Assembly (NCBI GenBank): GCA_021776525.1
Contig: JAJFFT010000004.1
Span: 656,499 to 720,498, forward strand
DNA length: 64,000 bases
Origin: Robiginitomaculum sp.
Lineage (GTDB): Bacteria; Pseudomonadota; Alphaproteobacteria; Caulobacterales; Maricaulaceae
Direction of reading: 5' to 3'
Numbering within the stretch: position 1 is the stretch's first letter; the number at the start of each line of letters is the position of its first letter. Below, in pieces: positions 17,877-28,173 of this stretch. The notes under the pieces are model-generated. The model was given only the letters and a program-made list of their open reading frames with translations, did not search any database and was not told the DNA's origin. Position numbers and translations under genes: made by a program.

Positions 17877-18729
17877 GCCGATACAGCCCGAATGGGCGCA
17901 TTTGGGCGTGGTGGCAGGCGGCGGTGCTTTACCGTCAATACTGGCGCATGCTGCGCGGCTGAAAGGTAAGCCAGTTCATGTCGCCAGTTTGCGCGATCAG
18001 GCTGATCAGGACTGGGATGGCTTTAACACGCAAGACTTTGCACTGGATGAGATTGCGGGCATTTGCGCCTATTTCAAAGCTGCTGGCGTGGATGCGGTGA
18101 CCTTTGCCGGCAATGTTCGCCGCCCGGATTTTGAAACATTTCAGGCCAGGGATCTTGGGGCAGCCCAAAATACCGCGATTTATGAGGCCGCTCATAAAGG
18201 CGATGATGCGTTATTGCGCAGTGTAATTGCCCTTTTTGAAAAGGCCGGTTTTTTAGTGATTGGCCTTCGCGAAATTGCACCGGAAAACCTGGTGCAAGTC
18301 GGTGGTGTTGGCAATTTGGCGGCGATGGAACATGCCAAAGATGACTGTTTGCAAGCTAGCCATATTGCCCGCAAAATTGGCGCAATGGATATTGGGCAAG
18401 GGGCCGTGGTGTGCCGGGGTGTGGTTATGGCCGTTGAGGCACAAGAAGGGACTGCGGCGATGCTTGAGCGTTGTGCGCATTTGCCGGCCGATTTACGAGG
18501 ATCATCGCAAAATCGAAGCGGTGTCTTTGCAAAATGGGCCAAGCCAGACCAGGACCGCCGGATTGATCTGCCGGTGATTGGTGTTTCAACGATCGAGGCG
18601 GTGGCCCGCATTGGCCTCGCCGGGCTGGTGCTGGAGGCTGGGGCGGTGATCTTGCTGGAACCGGATGCAATCATCAAAGCCATCGATCGGTTGGGCCTTT
18701 TCTTACTTGGGCAACGGGGCCAGGGGTGA
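17866..18729 (+). CDS. lpxI: UDP-2,3-diacylglucosamine pyrophosphatase LpxI
   Basis: LpxI cleaves UDP-2,3-diacylglucosamine to lipid X and UMP. It replaces the unrelated LpxH in alphaproteobacteria. The 287 residues show the DUF1009-type features GVVAGGGALPSILA at the N-terminus, VTFAGNVRRPDF, VVCRGVVMAVEAQEGT and the C-terminal DLPVIGVSTIEA. The position between lpxA and lpxB supports the call. The usual ending LFLLG is present. Confidence 0.93.
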   Translation: MNAKPIQPEWAHLGVVAGGGALPSILAHAARLKGKPVHVASLRDQADQDWDGFNTQDFALDEIAGICAYFKAAGVDAVTFAGNVRRPDFETFQARDLGAAQNTAIYEAAHKGDDALLRSVIALFEKAGFLVIGLREIAPENLVQVGGVGNLAAMEHAKDDCLQASHIARKIGAMDIGQGAVVCRGVVMAVEAQEGTAAMLERCAHLPADLRGSSQNRSGVFAKWAKPDQDRRIDLPVIGVSTIEAVARIGLAGLVLEAGAVILLEPDAIIKAIDRLGLFLLGQRGQG

Positions 18730-18732
18730 GCC

Positions 18733-19914
18733 ATGGGCGTGAACCCCAAAGACCCCGTGCGGATTTTCCTGGTTGCCGGTGAGGCCAGCGGTGATGTGTT
18801 GGCGGCTGAACTGATCGAGCCTTTGCGCGACCGTTTTGGCCCAAATGTGGTGTTTGCCGGTGTTGGCGGTCCGGCCTTGGCGGCGCGTGGCATAGACAGC
18901 CTCATCGCCATGGAACAACTCACCGTTCTTGGGTATCTTGAAGGTCTGATGGCCTGGCGGCGCATCCATAAACTGGCCGGCCAAACGGCACAACTGGCCG
19001 ATGCCTTTAGCGCCGATATTGTTATTCTGGTCGATAGTTGGGGCTTTACCATGCGTGTCGCCAAGGTGCTTAGGGCTTTGCGGCCCCAGGTCAAGCTGGT
19101 GAAATATGTGGGGCCACAGGTTTGGGCGTCGCGGCCCGGACGGGCCAAAACGCTGGCTAAAACCGTTGACCACTTGCTGACCATCCACGCCTTTGACGAA
19201 CCATATTATGAGGGCACAGGCCTGCCCGTTACCTGTGTGGGTAATCCGGTGATCTCGCGCAATAAAAAGGGCGATGGCAAGTTCTTGCGCACAGCCTATA
19301 ATATTACTCAGGAAAAAAAGGTTCTGCTGGTCTTGTTCGGCAGCCGCCGGGCAGAATTTGAACGCTTGCACGAGCCTTTTTCTCAGGCGGTTCAACGTCT
19401 GAAGGATACACACCCCGATCTGGTCGTCTTATGCCCGCTTTCCCATGCTATTGCCGTTCAGGTGAGGGCGGCCGCCACAGATGATCCGCGATTACAGGAG
19501 ATGATCTTTCTGGACGAGGCGCAAAATGCGGACGCTTTTGCAGTCGCTGACCTGGCTTTGGCCTGTTCAGGAACGGTCACAACCGAGCTGGCGCTGGCTG
19601 GTATACCCATGGTGGTTGGTTATAAAATCGGCGGTTTATCGTGGTTTGTATTAAAAACATTTTTTCTCAAAACCCGCTTTGCCTCGTTGGTCAATGTGGC
19701 CTCTGATGCGATGATCGTCCCAGAATTTTTACAAGCGGACTGCGAGGCGGGCGCTTTGTCGGCGGCCCTCGGGTATTTGTTAGACGATGAAGCGCGCTAT
19801 GACACGCAAAAAAAGGCGTTGGCAGACGCTATAACCAAAATGGGATCACAAGGGCGCTCGACGGCGCATAGCGCCGCCGAGGCCATACATACCTTGTGGC
19901 AGGAAAACGCCTAG
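18733..19914 (+). CDS. lpxB: Lipid-A-disaccharide synthase
   Basis: This family 19 glycosyltransferase joins lipid X to UDP-diacylglucosamine. It has the N-terminal [15 protein letters not shown], the conserved [29 protein letters not shown] and the C-terminal [19 protein letters not shown]. The length of 393 residues is normal. It ends the lpx run; its stop codon overlaps that of the convergent gltA gene by four bases, so no intergenic terminator exists between them. Confidence 0.95.
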   Translation: MGVNPKDPVRIFLVAGEASGDVLAAELIEPLRDRFGPNVVFAGVGGPALAARGIDSLIAMEQLTVLGYLEGLMAWRRIHKLAGQTAQLADAFSADIVILVDSWGFTMRVAKVLRALRPQVKLVKYVGPQVWASRPGRAKTLAKTVDHLLTIHAFDEPYYEGTGLPVTCVGNPVISRNKKGDGKFLRTAYNITQEKKVLLVLFGSRRAEFERLHEPFSQAVQRLKDTHPDLVVLCPLSHAIAVQVRAAATDDPRLQEMIFLDEAQNADAFAVADLALACSGTVTTELALAGIPMVVGYKIGGLSWFVLKTFFLKTRFASLVNVASDAMIVPEFLQADCEAGALSAALGYLLDDEARYDTQKKALADAITKMGSQGRSTAHSAAEAIHTLWQENA

Positions 19915-21218
19915 CGTTTGTCCATGGCCGTATAGTCGCGGTACGGCGCGCCGGTATAGACCTGACGCGGGCGACCGATCTTTTGTGATGGATCACTGAG
20001 CATTTCGGACCATTGCGCAATCCAGCCCACGGTACGCGCCAGCGCAAAGAGCACAGTAAACATGTCAGTGGGGAAGCCCATGGCCTTCAGGGTGATCCCT
20101 GAATAAAAGTCGATATTGGGGTAGAGCTTGCGATCGACAAAATATTCATCGCTGAGCGCAATGCGTTCCAGTTCCAGTGCAATTTTCAGGATTGGATCAT
20201 CACGGTGTCCGGTTATGTCCAGAACTTCATGGCAAGTGCGCTGCATGATGGTCGCACGCGGATCATAGTTTTTATAGACCCGGTGGCCAAAACCCATCAG
20301 GCGGAACGGGTCATTTTTATCTTTGGCGCGTTTGATAAACTCTGGAATGCGATCGACCGAGCCGATTTCGTACAACATGCGCAAGGCTGCTTCGTTGGCA
20401 CCGCCATGGGCCGGTCCCCAAAGACAAGCCACGCCCGCGGCAATACAGGCGAAAGGGTTGGCCCCTGATGATCCGGCAAGGCGCACAGTCGAGGTCGAGG
20501 CATTTTGTTCATGGTCGGCATGCAGGATGAAAATCCGGTCCATAGCGCGGGCCAGAACCGGGTTAACGTCGTAATTTTCTGCCGGAACCGCAAAACACAT
20601 GCGCAAGAAATTTTCCGCATATCCGTAATCATTACGTGGGCTGATGAACGGTTGGCCAATTGAATATTTATAGGCGCGGGCTGCAATGGTCGGCATTTTG
20701 GCGATCATGCGATGACTGGCCACCGTGCGTTGTACGGGGTCATTGATATCGGTCGAGTCGTGATAAAACGCGGACAAGGCACCAACGGCGCCGCATACGA
20801 TCGCCATTGGGTGAGCATCGCGGCGAAAGCCGTTAAAAAAAGTATCAAACTGTGTATGCAACATTGTGTGATAGGTGATCGAGTGGGAAAACTCTTTCAT
20901 CTGGCTGGTTGAAGGCAGGCTGCCATAGAGTAGGAGATAAGAGACTTCGAGGAAATCTGACTGTTCTGCCAATTGGTCGATCGGGTAGCCGCGATAGAGC
21001 AGGGTGCCTTCGCCGCCATCGATATAGGTGATTTGTGATTCGCAGCTGGCCGTGGATGTGAAGCCAGGGTCGAATGTGAACATGCCGGAATTTTTATAAA
21101 GTGCGCGAATGTCGATTACATCCGGTCCAACGGTTCCCGAATACACTGGTAAATCGATCTCATCCCCGGCCGGTGTCTTCAGCATTGCCTGATTGGTTTT
21201 TTTAATTTTTATTTCCAT
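19911..21218 (-). CDS. gltA: Citrate synthase (type II)
   Basis: The enzyme condenses acetyl-CoA with oxaloacetate at the entry of the TCA cycle. It has 435 residues, as in hexameric Gram-negative enzymes. The active-site histidine segments [20 protein letters not shown] and [14 protein letters not shown], and [14 protein letters not shown], are present. The N-terminal domain typical of type II is also visible ([20 protein letters not shown]). It lies 53 bases downstream of gltX on the same strand. Its own promoter may lie in or before that gap, but none is clear. Confidence 0.97.
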   Translation of the reverse strand: MEIKIKKTNQAMLKTPAGDEIDLPVYSGTVGPDVIDIRALYKNSGMFTFDPGFTSTASCESQITYIDGGEGTLLYRGYPIDQLAEQSDFLEVSYLLLYGSLPSTSQMKEFSHSITYHTMLHTQFDTFFNGFRRDAHPMAIVCGAVGALSAFYHDSTDINDPVQRTVASHRMIAKMPTIAARAYKYSIGQPFISPRNDYGYAENFLRMCFAVPAENYDVNPVLARAMDRIFILHADHEQNASTSTVRLAGSSGANPFACIAAGVACLWGPAHGGANEAALRMLYEIGSVDRIPEFIKRAKDKNDPFRLMGFGHRVYKNYDPRATIMQRTCHEVLDITGHRDDPILKIALELERIALSDEYFVDRKLYPNIDFYSGITLKAMGFPTDMFTVLFALARTVGWIAQWSEMLSDPSQKIGRPRQVYTGAPYRDYTAMDKR

Positions 21219-21271
21219 TGTTTAGACCTCATCTTTATTGTTCCGGCGCGGTTGTGCCGTGTTTTATATCC

Positions 21272-22684
21272 TTATGTGTCGTTCTGGGCGGTTAACGCAT
21301 CGTCCATACGGGCCAGAGTTTCCTCTTTGCCCAGTAATGCACATACAGCACCCAGATCTGGTGCAGGCGCCCCCCCGGTGAGCACCGCACGTAATGGCTG
21401 ACCCACTTTGCCAAACCCGACGTTTTCGTCCTCAGCAAAGTTTTGCAGAAGAGCGCCAAGCCCTTCTGCATTCCAGTTGGCGCACTCTGCCAGAGCTTCG
21501 CGCAAACGTGCCAACCGTGGCATTGCATCCCCCTTGAGCGGCTTAGCCACTTTGCCACTTAAAGGAATCGGACGCGCCCGAACAAGAAAGTACCCCTGAT
21601 CGGCCAATTCGGAAACCGTTTTTGCCCGATTTTTGAGTATTTCCATAGCATTACGCACGCGGTCTTCTGTCACACCATCCAGAGGCCATGCCTTCACATG
21701 ACGCATTTCGTTTAGCGTCAATTCGGCCAGACGGTCATTGTCGGCCTGTTGAATATAGTGCGCGTTGATGCTGGCCATTTTATCAAAGTCCAGCCGCGCC
21801 GGCGCTTTGTTTATCCCGCCAAGGTCAAACACCTTCAGCAACTCCTCCGTAGAGGCAATTTCAAGGTCTTTATAAGCCCAACCCAGGCGCACAAGGTAAT
21901 TCCGCATGGCCTCTGGAAGATACCCCATATCCCGATAAGCCTCGACCCCCAGAGCCCCATGGCGTTTGGAAAGTTTCTTGCCGTCCGGGCCATGGATGAG
22001 CGGGATGTGGGCATAGTGCGGAATATCCCAGCCCAGCGCATCATAAATCAGGTTTTGGCGTGCGGCGTTGACCAGATGGTCATCACCGCGAATAACATGG
22101 CTGATCCCCATATCATGATCATCAACGACAACGGCCAACATATAGGTGGGCGTGCCGTCGGCGCGCAGCAGGATCAAATCATCCAAGACCGCATTTTCAA
22201 ATGTTACGGTGCCCTGAACCTGGTCGTTAATGCGGGTTTGGCCGCTTTTTGGGGCTTTGAGGCGGACGACAAAGGGCTGGCTGTCCGGCGCCTCTGCGGC
22301 GGAACGATCACGCCAGGGTGATTGAAAAACCCGCCCTTCATGACGGGCTGCCTCGCGCTCGGAAGAGATCTCATCGGGTGTCATAAAACAGCGATAAGCG
22401 CCGCCGGAGTTTAGTAATTCCAGCGCGATGGCACGATGCCGCTCGGCCTGCTCGCTTTGGTATATAACGGCGCCGTCATGATCCAGCCCTAGCCATTCAA
22501 GCCCATTCAAAATGGCGGCTTTGGCCTCAGGGGTGGATCGGGCTAGGTCGGTGTCTTCGATACGCAAGAGAAATTTTCCGTCATTGGCCCGTGCATAAAG
22601 CCAATTAAACAGGGCCGTTCTGGCCCCGCCAATGTGCAGGTATCCGGTTGGTGAAGGGGCAAAACGAGTAACGACATCAGACAT
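21272..22684 (-). CDS. gltX: Glutamyl-tRNA synthetase (first copy)
   Basis: This class I synthetase charges tRNA-Glu (and in organisms using GatCAB, possibly tRNA-Gln). The HIGH-type motif is in RFAPSPTGYLHIGGARTALF, and KLSKRHGALGVEAYRDMGYLP is the KMSKS loop. The 470 residues are full length with a C-terminal helical anticodon domain. A second, distinct gltX begins at 63078, so the two may divide specificity. It is divergent from comEC, with 59 bases between the starts. Confidence 0.95.
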   Translation of the reverse strand: MSDVVTRFAPSPTGYLHIGGARTALFNWLYARANDGKFLLRIEDTDLARSTPEAKAAILNGLEWLGLDHDGAVIYQSEQAERHRAIALELLNSGGAYRCFMTPDEISSEREAARHEGRVFQSPWRDRSAAEAPDSQPFVVRLKAPKSGQTRINDQVQGTVTFENAVLDDLILLRADGTPTYMLAVVVDDHDMGISHVIRGDDHLVNAARQNLIYDALGWDIPHYAHIPLIHGPDGKKLSKRHGALGVEAYRDMGYLPEAMRNYLVRLGWAYKDLEIASTEELLKVFDLGGINKAPARLDFDKMASINAHYIQQADNDRLAELTLNEMRHVKAWPLDGVTEDRVRNAMEILKNRAKTVSELADQGYFLVRARPIPLSGKVAKPLKGDAMPRLARLREALAECANWNAEGLGALLQNFAEDENVGFGKVGQPLRAVLTGGAPAPDLGAVCALLGKEETLARMDDALTAQNDT

Positions 22685-22743
22685 GTTGGGACCGCAAAAC
22701 TAAATAAGGCAGGAATCAAATCTCATGCTAACATGCGCATAAG

Positions 22744-24951
22744 ATGACGAACAGCAAGGAAGCACAGACGTCGGACGACATACTGGACGGCGCGATGAGC
22801 ATACGGGTGAAGCCTCAATGGGGTGGGCATGGTTTTTCTGCGCACCTTCTTAAATATTGTGTCAAAGCAGGTTTATTTGACGTGCCAGCACGGGGCAGTT
22901 TTGCATTGTGGGCACCGTGGATATTTTGCCTGGGCGTGGCGACATATTTTTTTCCTCTTCATGAACCTAATCCGGCGCTGCCGGTATTTATTATTGCACT
23001 CAGCCTGACCCTTGGATGGGTTTTGCGCCGTTTTGATCATGCCGGGGCCGTGTGGCTGGTGTTTGTGTTGGCGCTTTTGGCGGCGTTTAGTTTTGGCTGG
23101 GCGGCGGCGCAATGGCGCAGTCATACCCGCGCGGGACCCGTGCTCAGCGACCAAAGTCGCGTATATAAGGGGGAAGGACTGGTTCTGGCCGTTGATAAAG
23201 AACGTGGCCACCGCGCCCGCTATCTTATCGCCCCCGATGCTCTTGGGCGTTTAGCGGCGGCGCAAATCCCCAAGCGCATTCGGATCAGTGGGTTTATCAA
23301 TGATGCCGAACCCGGCCAGCGTGTGCGCTTTACCGCCGCTTTGCAGGCCCCGGCTTCCCCGCTTTTCCCCGGGGCTTATAATTTTGCCCGCAGTGCCTGG
23401 TTTCAACGGATTGGCGGCACCGGGTTTTCCTATGGTCATATCCATGTGGATGCATCCAGGACTGTCCAACACGGCGGGTTTCAATTGGCTCTGGCCAAAA
23501 TCAGGCGCTCCATGGCGCAGGCCATTCGTACTGACCTTGGCGGGCAAAAGGGTGCGGTTGCTGCGGCTCTTGTGACCGGGGATCGCAGCGCCATTAGCGA
23601 GCAAACCGCTGATGATCTGCGTGCGTCTGGCCTGGCACATATGCTGGCCATTTCCGGTTTGCATATGGGTCTGGTTGCCGGATTGGTATTTGGACTTGGC
23701 GGCATGATACTGGCCGCAATTCCCTCGATTGGCCGGCGATTTGATGCTCGTAAACCGGCGGCGGTAATCGGTCTTCTGGTGGCCATTGGCTATCTACTCC
23801 TGTCCGGAGGGAGTGCACCAACTCAGCGTGCGTTTGTGATGACGGCTGTGGTTTTAAGTGCGGTTCTGTTTGACCGGCGGGCTTTATCCATTCGCACCAT
23901 TTCCTTGGCGGCACTGGTGGTGGCGGCGCTTTCTCCTGAAAATGTAATCTCGCCGGGCTTTCAAATGTCTTTTTCTGCCGCCTTGGCACTGATCGCCTTT
24001 TACGAGTGGGCCGGGCCGCGGGTTCGGGTTTTGCCGCGTGCTGTGGGGCTATCACCATTGGCCTGGGTTTCGCGCCTCGCGGCTGTGTTGGGGGCGCTGG
24101 CCTTGACCAGCCTGATCGCCGGATTGGCCACCGGGCCATTTGCAGCTTTTTATTTTCACCGCACCGCCGTTTATGGTCTGGCGGCCAATATTGCCGCGAT
24201 GCCTGTGTTCACATTTATCGTAATGCCATCCTTGCTGGCTGGAACATTGCTCGACTTTGTTGGTATGGGCGCGCCTTTCTTCGTGCTGGCCGGCTGGGGA
24301 CTGGATGTGATTATCAATATCGCACATTTCACCGCACAAACGCCGGGGGCAATCCTGCACATTCCGGCGGCACCAGCCACGGTACGGGGCATTATTACCA
24401 TCGGTCTTTTAATGCTAGCACTTTTGCGCAAAGCTCGCAGGATATGGGGGGCGTTGCTGATGGCGGTTGGTTTTGCCCTGTGGGCCAATGTGGACGTGCC
24501 AGATGGTTTGATCACCCCAGAGGGGGGAGCGGTACGTGTGGCCACAAAAGAGAAGGACGTTTTGATTGGCTATGGGGATATGTCTGGTTTTGTCCTTGAA
24601 CAATTTGCCAGTGCTTTGGCTATGGAGCCAGATGACGCAATGCCTTTAAAGAAGGCCGGAACAACGCTGCCCTGTGATGTCAGTGGTTGTGTCACTAATC
24701 TGCACGATGAGCGTGTGCTGGTCTTTAACCAACTGTTGGGGCAACTGGCAGAGGATTGTCGCCAGGCGGATATCGTTGTTACCACGTTCAGGCCATCGGC
24801 GCGCAATGCAGCCTATTGTCCGAAAACAACGCTGATCACCCCGCCCAAGCCAGCGGACGAATCCGAGCTTCTTTTTCTATACCCGCAGGTCAGATTGGAA
24901 ACGCAGCCGGCCTCAAAGCGGCCATGGTCAGCCGGAACACAAACACAATAG
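22744..24951 (+). CDS. comEC: ComEC/Rec2-family DNA uptake membrane protein
   Basis: The 735 residues have about ten hydrophobic segments, an N-terminal periplasmic OB-like part (about 120-220) and the ComEC competence core (LAHMLAISGLHMGLVAGLVF, LLSGGSAPTQRAFVM). The C-terminal ~150 residues contain no HxHxDH metallo-beta-lactamase motif. They look like a remnant of that domain, as in many alphaproteobacteria. In competent bacteria ComEC forms the inner-membrane channel for single-stranded DNA; no other competence gene is in this window. The position between gltX and lexA is a conserved alphaproteobacterial arrangement. Confidence 0.9.
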   Translation: MTNSKEAQTSDDILDGAMSIRVKPQWGGHGFSAHLLKYCVKAGLFDVPARGSFALWAPWIFCLGVATYFFPLHEPNPALPVFIIALSLTLGWVLRRFDHAGAVWLVFVLALLAAFSFGWAAAQWRSHTRAGPVLSDQSRVYKGEGLVLAVDKERGHRARYLIAPDALGRLAAAQIPKRIRISGFINDAEPGQRVRFTAALQAPASPLFPGAYNFARSAWFQRIGGTGFSYGHIHVDASRTVQHGGFQLALAKIRRSMAQAIRTDLGGQKGAVAAALVTGDRSAISEQTADDLRASGLAHMLAISGLHMGLVAGLVFGLGGMILAAIPSIGRRFDARKPAAVIGLLVAIGYLLLSGGSAPTQRAFVMTAVVLSAVLFDRRALSIRTISLAALVVAALSPENVISPGFQMSFSAALALIAFYEWAGPRVRVLPRAVGLSPLAWVSRLAAVLGALALTSLIAGLATGPFAAFYFHRTAVYGLAANIAAMPVFTFIVMPSLLAGTLLDFVGMGAPFFVLAGWGLDVIINIAHFTAQTPGAILHIPAAPATVRGIITIGLLMLALLRKARRIWGALLMAVGFALWANVDVPDGLITPEGGAVRVATKEKDVLIGYGDMSGFVLEQFASALAMEPDDAMPLKKAGTTLPCDVSGCVTNLHDERVLVFNQLLGQLAEDCRQADIVVTTFRPSARNAAYCPKTTLITPPKPADESELLFLYPQVRLETQPASKRPWSAGTQTQ

Positions 24952-24994
24952 AGGGGGGAGAGTGCGCCGCACCTTTGAGCGGTTTCAAACCCGC

Positions 24995-25690
24995 CTAGTG
25001 ATAGCGGCGGACCAGACCGACCAGCGTGCCTTGAACCTTGACCCGGTCGGGGCCGAAGATACGCGTTTCATATTCTGGGTTGGCGGCCTCAAGGGCAATG
25101 GTATTATTTTTCTTGCGCAGGCGTTTCAGTGTGGCTTCTTCATCATCGACAAGGGCGACAATAATTTCGCCGTTATGGGCCGTATCGGCCCGGCGGATAA
25201 TCACCGTATCACCATCCAAAATGCCAGCTTCAATCATCGAATCGCCTTGTACGGTCAAGGCAAAATGATCCCCATGCCCGATCATATCCGACGGTGCGGC
25301 AATGCGGGCGGTTTCATGGGAAATGGCCTCAATGGGGGTGCCGGCGGCGATGCGCCCCAGCAAGGGAACGTCAACACTGTTGGCCGGTTCTGGCAAATCC
25401 ATCGACTGACCGCTTGAAAGTCCAACGGTAAAATCTTTGATCTGTGCAGTGGCTTGGGTCTGTGGTGTTTGCATGTCTTCTGGCAGTTTGATCACCTCCA
25501 ACGCCCGGGCGCGGTGCGCCAGACGGCGGATAAACCCGCGTTCTTCCAAAGCGGTAATCAAACGGTGGATGCCGGACTTGGACGCCAAGCCCAGAGCATC
25601 TTTCATCTCGTCAAAAGAAGGGGAAACCCCGCTTTCTGATAGACGTTTATTGATGAACAGCAAAAGGTCGTGTTGTTTGGATGTCAGCAT
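24995..25690 (-). CDS. lexA: SOS repressor LexA
   Basis: The N-terminal winged helix ([17 protein letters not shown]; residues 1-65) binds GTTC-N7-GTTC operators. The C-terminal peptidase domain has the self-cleavage bond Ala116-Gly117 (GRIAAGTPI), Ser151 (QGDSMIEAG) and Lys189 (ATLKRL). It has 231 residues. The start chosen is the ATG behind AGGTGA; nine upstream codons in frame lack support. A LexA box overlaps its promoter, indicating autoregulation. It lies convergent with comEC and downstream of trpC. Confidence 0.96.
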   Translation of the reverse strand: MLTSKQHDLLLFINKRLSESGVSPSFDEMKDALGLASKSGIHRLITALEERGFIRRLAHRARALEVIKLPEDMQTPQTQATAQIKDFTVGLSSGQSMDLPEPANSVDVPLLGRIAAGTPIEAISHETARIAAPSDMIGHGDHFALTVQGDSMIEAGILDGDTVIIRRADTAHNGEIIVALVDDEEATLKRLRKKNNTIALEAANPEYETRIFGPDRVKVQGTLVGLVRRYH

Positions 25691-25737
25691 GAGGTCACCT
25701 AGACGAAAAGGGAACAAAAAACGAATCTATGCCGAAT

Positions 25738-25766
25738 GTTCTATAGATGTTCTTTTCAAACGTCAA
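25738..25766 (-). promoter_or_regulatory. lexA promoter with LexA box
   Basis: GTTCTATAGATGTTC at 25738-25752 is a perfect GTTC-N7-GTTC operator, 47 bases upstream of the lexA ATG. On the minus strand a TTGACG hexamer (25761-25766) precedes it, with -10 candidates TATAGA or TAGAAC inside the box. Repressor binding would therefore exclude RNA polymerase. The same layout, with the same hexamer, is found before the SidA-like peptide at 1192-1231. Confidence 0.82.
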
Positions 25767-25784
25767 GGCGGGTTGAGAAACGCC

Positions 25785-26570
25785 CTAGGCCAATAGGTCT
25801 TTCGTCGCCTGTTCTACATCCGGCTGGCGCATCAGGCTTTCCCCGACCAGCACGGCACGCGCACCGGCGGCTTTTATACGAACTATGTCTGCAGCACTTG
25901 CAATGCCGCTTTCTGAAACCAGTAAATAGTCATCAGAAATGCCCTGACCAAGCTCTTCCGTAACAGTAAGTGAGGTTTCAAAAGTCGAAAGATTGCGGTT
26001 GTTAATCCCCAACAAACTGATGGGCAGGGATAATGCGGCGTCGAGTTCTTGTGCGTTGTGCACTTCGACCAGAACATCCATACTGAGGTCCCGTGCAAGG
26101 GTAGAAAGTTCGTTCGCCAAGGCCGTGTCCAGCGCCGCCATGATCAGCAAAATACAGTCCGCCCCCAGAACGCGCGATTGCGCCACCTGCCAGGGATCAA
26201 TGATGAAGTCTTTTCTAAGGACAGGCAGGGTGCAGGCGCGACGCGCGTCATCCAAAAAACTGTTTTGCCCCTGAAAATAGGGCTGATCAGTCAAGACCGA
26301 GAGACATGTCGCCCCACCGGCCTGATAGGCGCGGGCCAGTTCTGCCGGGTCAAAGTCTTCCCGGATCAGGCCTTTGGAGGGACTGGCGCGCTTGATCTCG
26401 GCAATCAGGGCAATGCTGGTATCCGTGGTACGGTTTTTGAGGGCGTGCACAAAACCACGTGGCATGGTGCAGTTTTGGACCTGCCCCAGAAGATCCGAAA
26501 GGGAAATCTGGGTTTTGCCTTTCAAGACCTCATCGCGTTTGGTGGCCAATATATCGTCAAGAATGCTCAA
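25785..26570 (-). CDS. trpC: Indole-3-glycerol phosphate synthase
   Basis: The enzyme closes the indole ring of tryptophan from CdRP. The TIM-barrel motifs are IALIAEIKRASPSKGLI, LSVLTDQPYFQG, LPVLRKDFIIDPWQ, LLGINNRNLSTF and SESGIAS. It has 261 residues. The start is a TTG overlapping the trpD stop (sequence TTGA) and preceded by GAGGA at a proper distance; no ATG is available near the conserved N-terminus ILDDILATKRDEV. Last gene of trpGDC. The moaC/moeA genes that often follow it in alphaproteobacteria are absent, and lexA comes next. Confidence 0.95.
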   Translation of the reverse strand: MSILDDILATKRDEVLKGKTQISLSDLLGQVQNCTMPRGFVHALKNRTTDTSIALIAEIKRASPSKGLIREDFDPAELARAYQAGGATCLSVLTDQPYFQGQNSFLDDARRACTLPVLRKDFIIDPWQVAQSRVLGADCILLIMAALDTALANELSTLARDLSMDVLVEVHNAQELDAALSLPISLLGINNRNLSTFETSLTVTEELGQGISDDYLLVSESGIASAADIVRIKAAGARAVLVGESLMRQPDVEQATKDLLA

Positions 26571-27589
26571 TGTTCGTCCTCATGCGACAGACGGGCAAGG
26601 TCACTCAGCGATTGCGCTGCGGCACCGCTGTCCAATGCGTTTTCACAAAGCGTAATGCCGTCTCGGACTGTGTTCGTGCGTCCGGCCACATAAACGGCGG
26701 CCCCGGCGTTCAGCAGGGCAATATCGCGAAACGGGCCACGTTTGCCGTCCAGCAAAGCGCGGATGGCATCGGCATTTTGCGCCGGTTCACCGCCCGCAAG
26801 ATCACTCTCTTTGGCGCGTGCAAAGCCAAATTCTTCCGGGGTAATATCAAAAGTCGTAACCTGGCCATTGTCCAGCGCGCTGACCCGTGTCGGCCCGGTT
26901 GTGGTGATCTCGTCCAGACCATCACTGCCATGCACCACCCAGGCCCGTTTGCCGCCAAGCTGGCGCAAGGCTCCGGCCATGGGCTCAGTCCAGCGGCTGT
27001 CAAATACGCCCAGAAGCTGGTGTTTAACACCAGCCGGATTAGACAGTGGGCCAACCAGATTGAAGATCGAGCGTATGCCAAGGGCGCGCCGTGCCTTGGC
27101 CACATGGCGCATAGCCACATGCAAGGTCGGAGCATACATAAAGCCGATATTGGCACCGGCCATACAAGCCTCGACGCCAGCCGGGCTGATCTGCATGCGT
27201 ACGCCCAACTCTTCCAGAACTTCGGCGGACCCGGTTTTTGAACTTAATGCTTTATTGCCGTGCTTGGCGACGCAAACACCGCCGCCGGCGGCGATCAAGG
27301 CCGCAGCGGTGGAAATGTTATAGGTGCCTTTGGCGTCGCCGCCCGTGCCGCAGGTGTCGATGGCCCCGTCTGGGGCGTTGACGGCGCACAGGCGTTCGCG
27401 CAGGGCAAGCGCGCCCTCGGTAATGACTTCGGTGCTTTCGCCGGTAATGCGTAAACCCATCAAAAATGCACCGATTTGTGCATTTTCAATCTCGCCATCC
27501 ATGATTTGCGAAAAGGCATCGCGGGCCATGGGGGCACCCAGCGGTTGTCCAAGGGCCAGTCGGTCAAGAATTGGTGTGAATTTATTCAT
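26567..27589 (-). CDS. trpD: Anthranilate phosphoribosyltransferase
   Basis: The enzyme transfers phosphoribose from PRPP to anthranilate. The 340 residues contain the PRPP-binding DTCGTGGDAKGTYNIST, AKHGNKALSSKTGSAEVLE, and the conserved SIFNLVGPLSNPAGVKHQ. The start is the ATG that overlaps the trpG stop by four bases; eight further in-frame codons upstream lie inside trpG. It is co-translated with trpG and trpC. Confidence 0.96.
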   Translation of the reverse strand: MNKFTPILDRLALGQPLGAPMARDAFSQIMDGEIENAQIGAFLMGLRITGESTEVITEGALALRERLCAVNAPDGAIDTCGTGGDAKGTYNISTAAALIAAGGGVCVAKHGNKALSSKTGSAEVLEELGVRMQISPAGVEACMAGANIGFMYAPTLHVAMRHVAKARRALGIRSIFNLVGPLSNPAGVKHQLLGVFDSRWTEPMAGALRQLGGKRAWVVHGSDGLDEITTTGPTRVSALDNGQVTTFDITPEEFGFARAKESDLAGGEPAQNADAIRALLDGKRGPFRDIALLNAGAAVYVAGRTNTVRDGITLCENALDSGAAAQSLSDLARLSHEDEH

Positions 27590-28173
27590 GCTGCACAGGC
27601 CGGTTGATGGCAAACGTCAAGAAAGTTTTGCAAAATCTGATGACCGTGCTCAGAGGCAATGGATTCGGGGTGAAACTGTACCCCGTGAATGGGCCGGGTC
27701 TTGTGGCACAGGCCCATAATCTCACCGTCTTTGGTTTGCGCATTGATGTGCAGGCAATCGGGAAGATTATCGCGCCTGACAGCCAGACTGTGATAGCGCG
27801 CCGCCTCGAAGCCATCTGGCAACCCGGCGAAAACGCCACTGCTGTCATGCTGAATTGGGCTGGTTTTACCATGCATGATGGATTTAGCAGCAATAACGTC
27901 ACCGCCGAAGATCTGGCCAATGGCCTGGTGACCAAGGCAGACCCCCAGTATAGGCAGATGGTCCGGGGCATTTTGCAATAGTTCAAGGCAGATGCCGGCG
28001 CGGTCAGGATCACACGGCCCGGGCGATAAAATTACCCCATCAGCACCCTTGGCCAACACCTCATCAACGCCAAGCGCATCATTGCGATGGACCTCTGTTT
28101 GGGCACCTAATTCCTGTACATAATGCACAAGATTATAGGTAAAGCTGTCGTAATTATCGATGATCAGGATCAT
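27586..28173 (-). CDS. trpG: Anthranilate synthase component II (glutamine amidotransferase)
   Basis: It supplies ammonia to TrpE from glutamine. The 195 residues are a class I amidotransferase: ILIIDNYDSFTYNL at the start, the nucleophile Cys79 in LGVCLGHQAIGQIFGG, and the His/Glu pair in FHPESIASEHG. The same protein could serve p-aminobenzoate synthesis. It is the first gene of trpGDC here. A TTGACA hexamer lies on the minus strand about 95 bases upstream, next to the end of the LytTR gene, and could be part of its promoter. No run of Trp codons suggesting a leader peptide was seen. Confidence 0.95.
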   Translation of the reverse strand: MILIIDNYDSFTYNLVHYVQELGAQTEVHRNDALGVDEVLAKGADGVILSPGPCDPDRAGICLELLQNAPDHLPILGVCLGHQAIGQIFGGDVIAAKSIMHGKTSPIQHDSSGVFAGLPDGFEAARYHSLAVRRDNLPDCLHINAQTKDGEIMGLCHKTRPIHGVQFHPESIASEHGHQILQNFLDVCHQPACAA

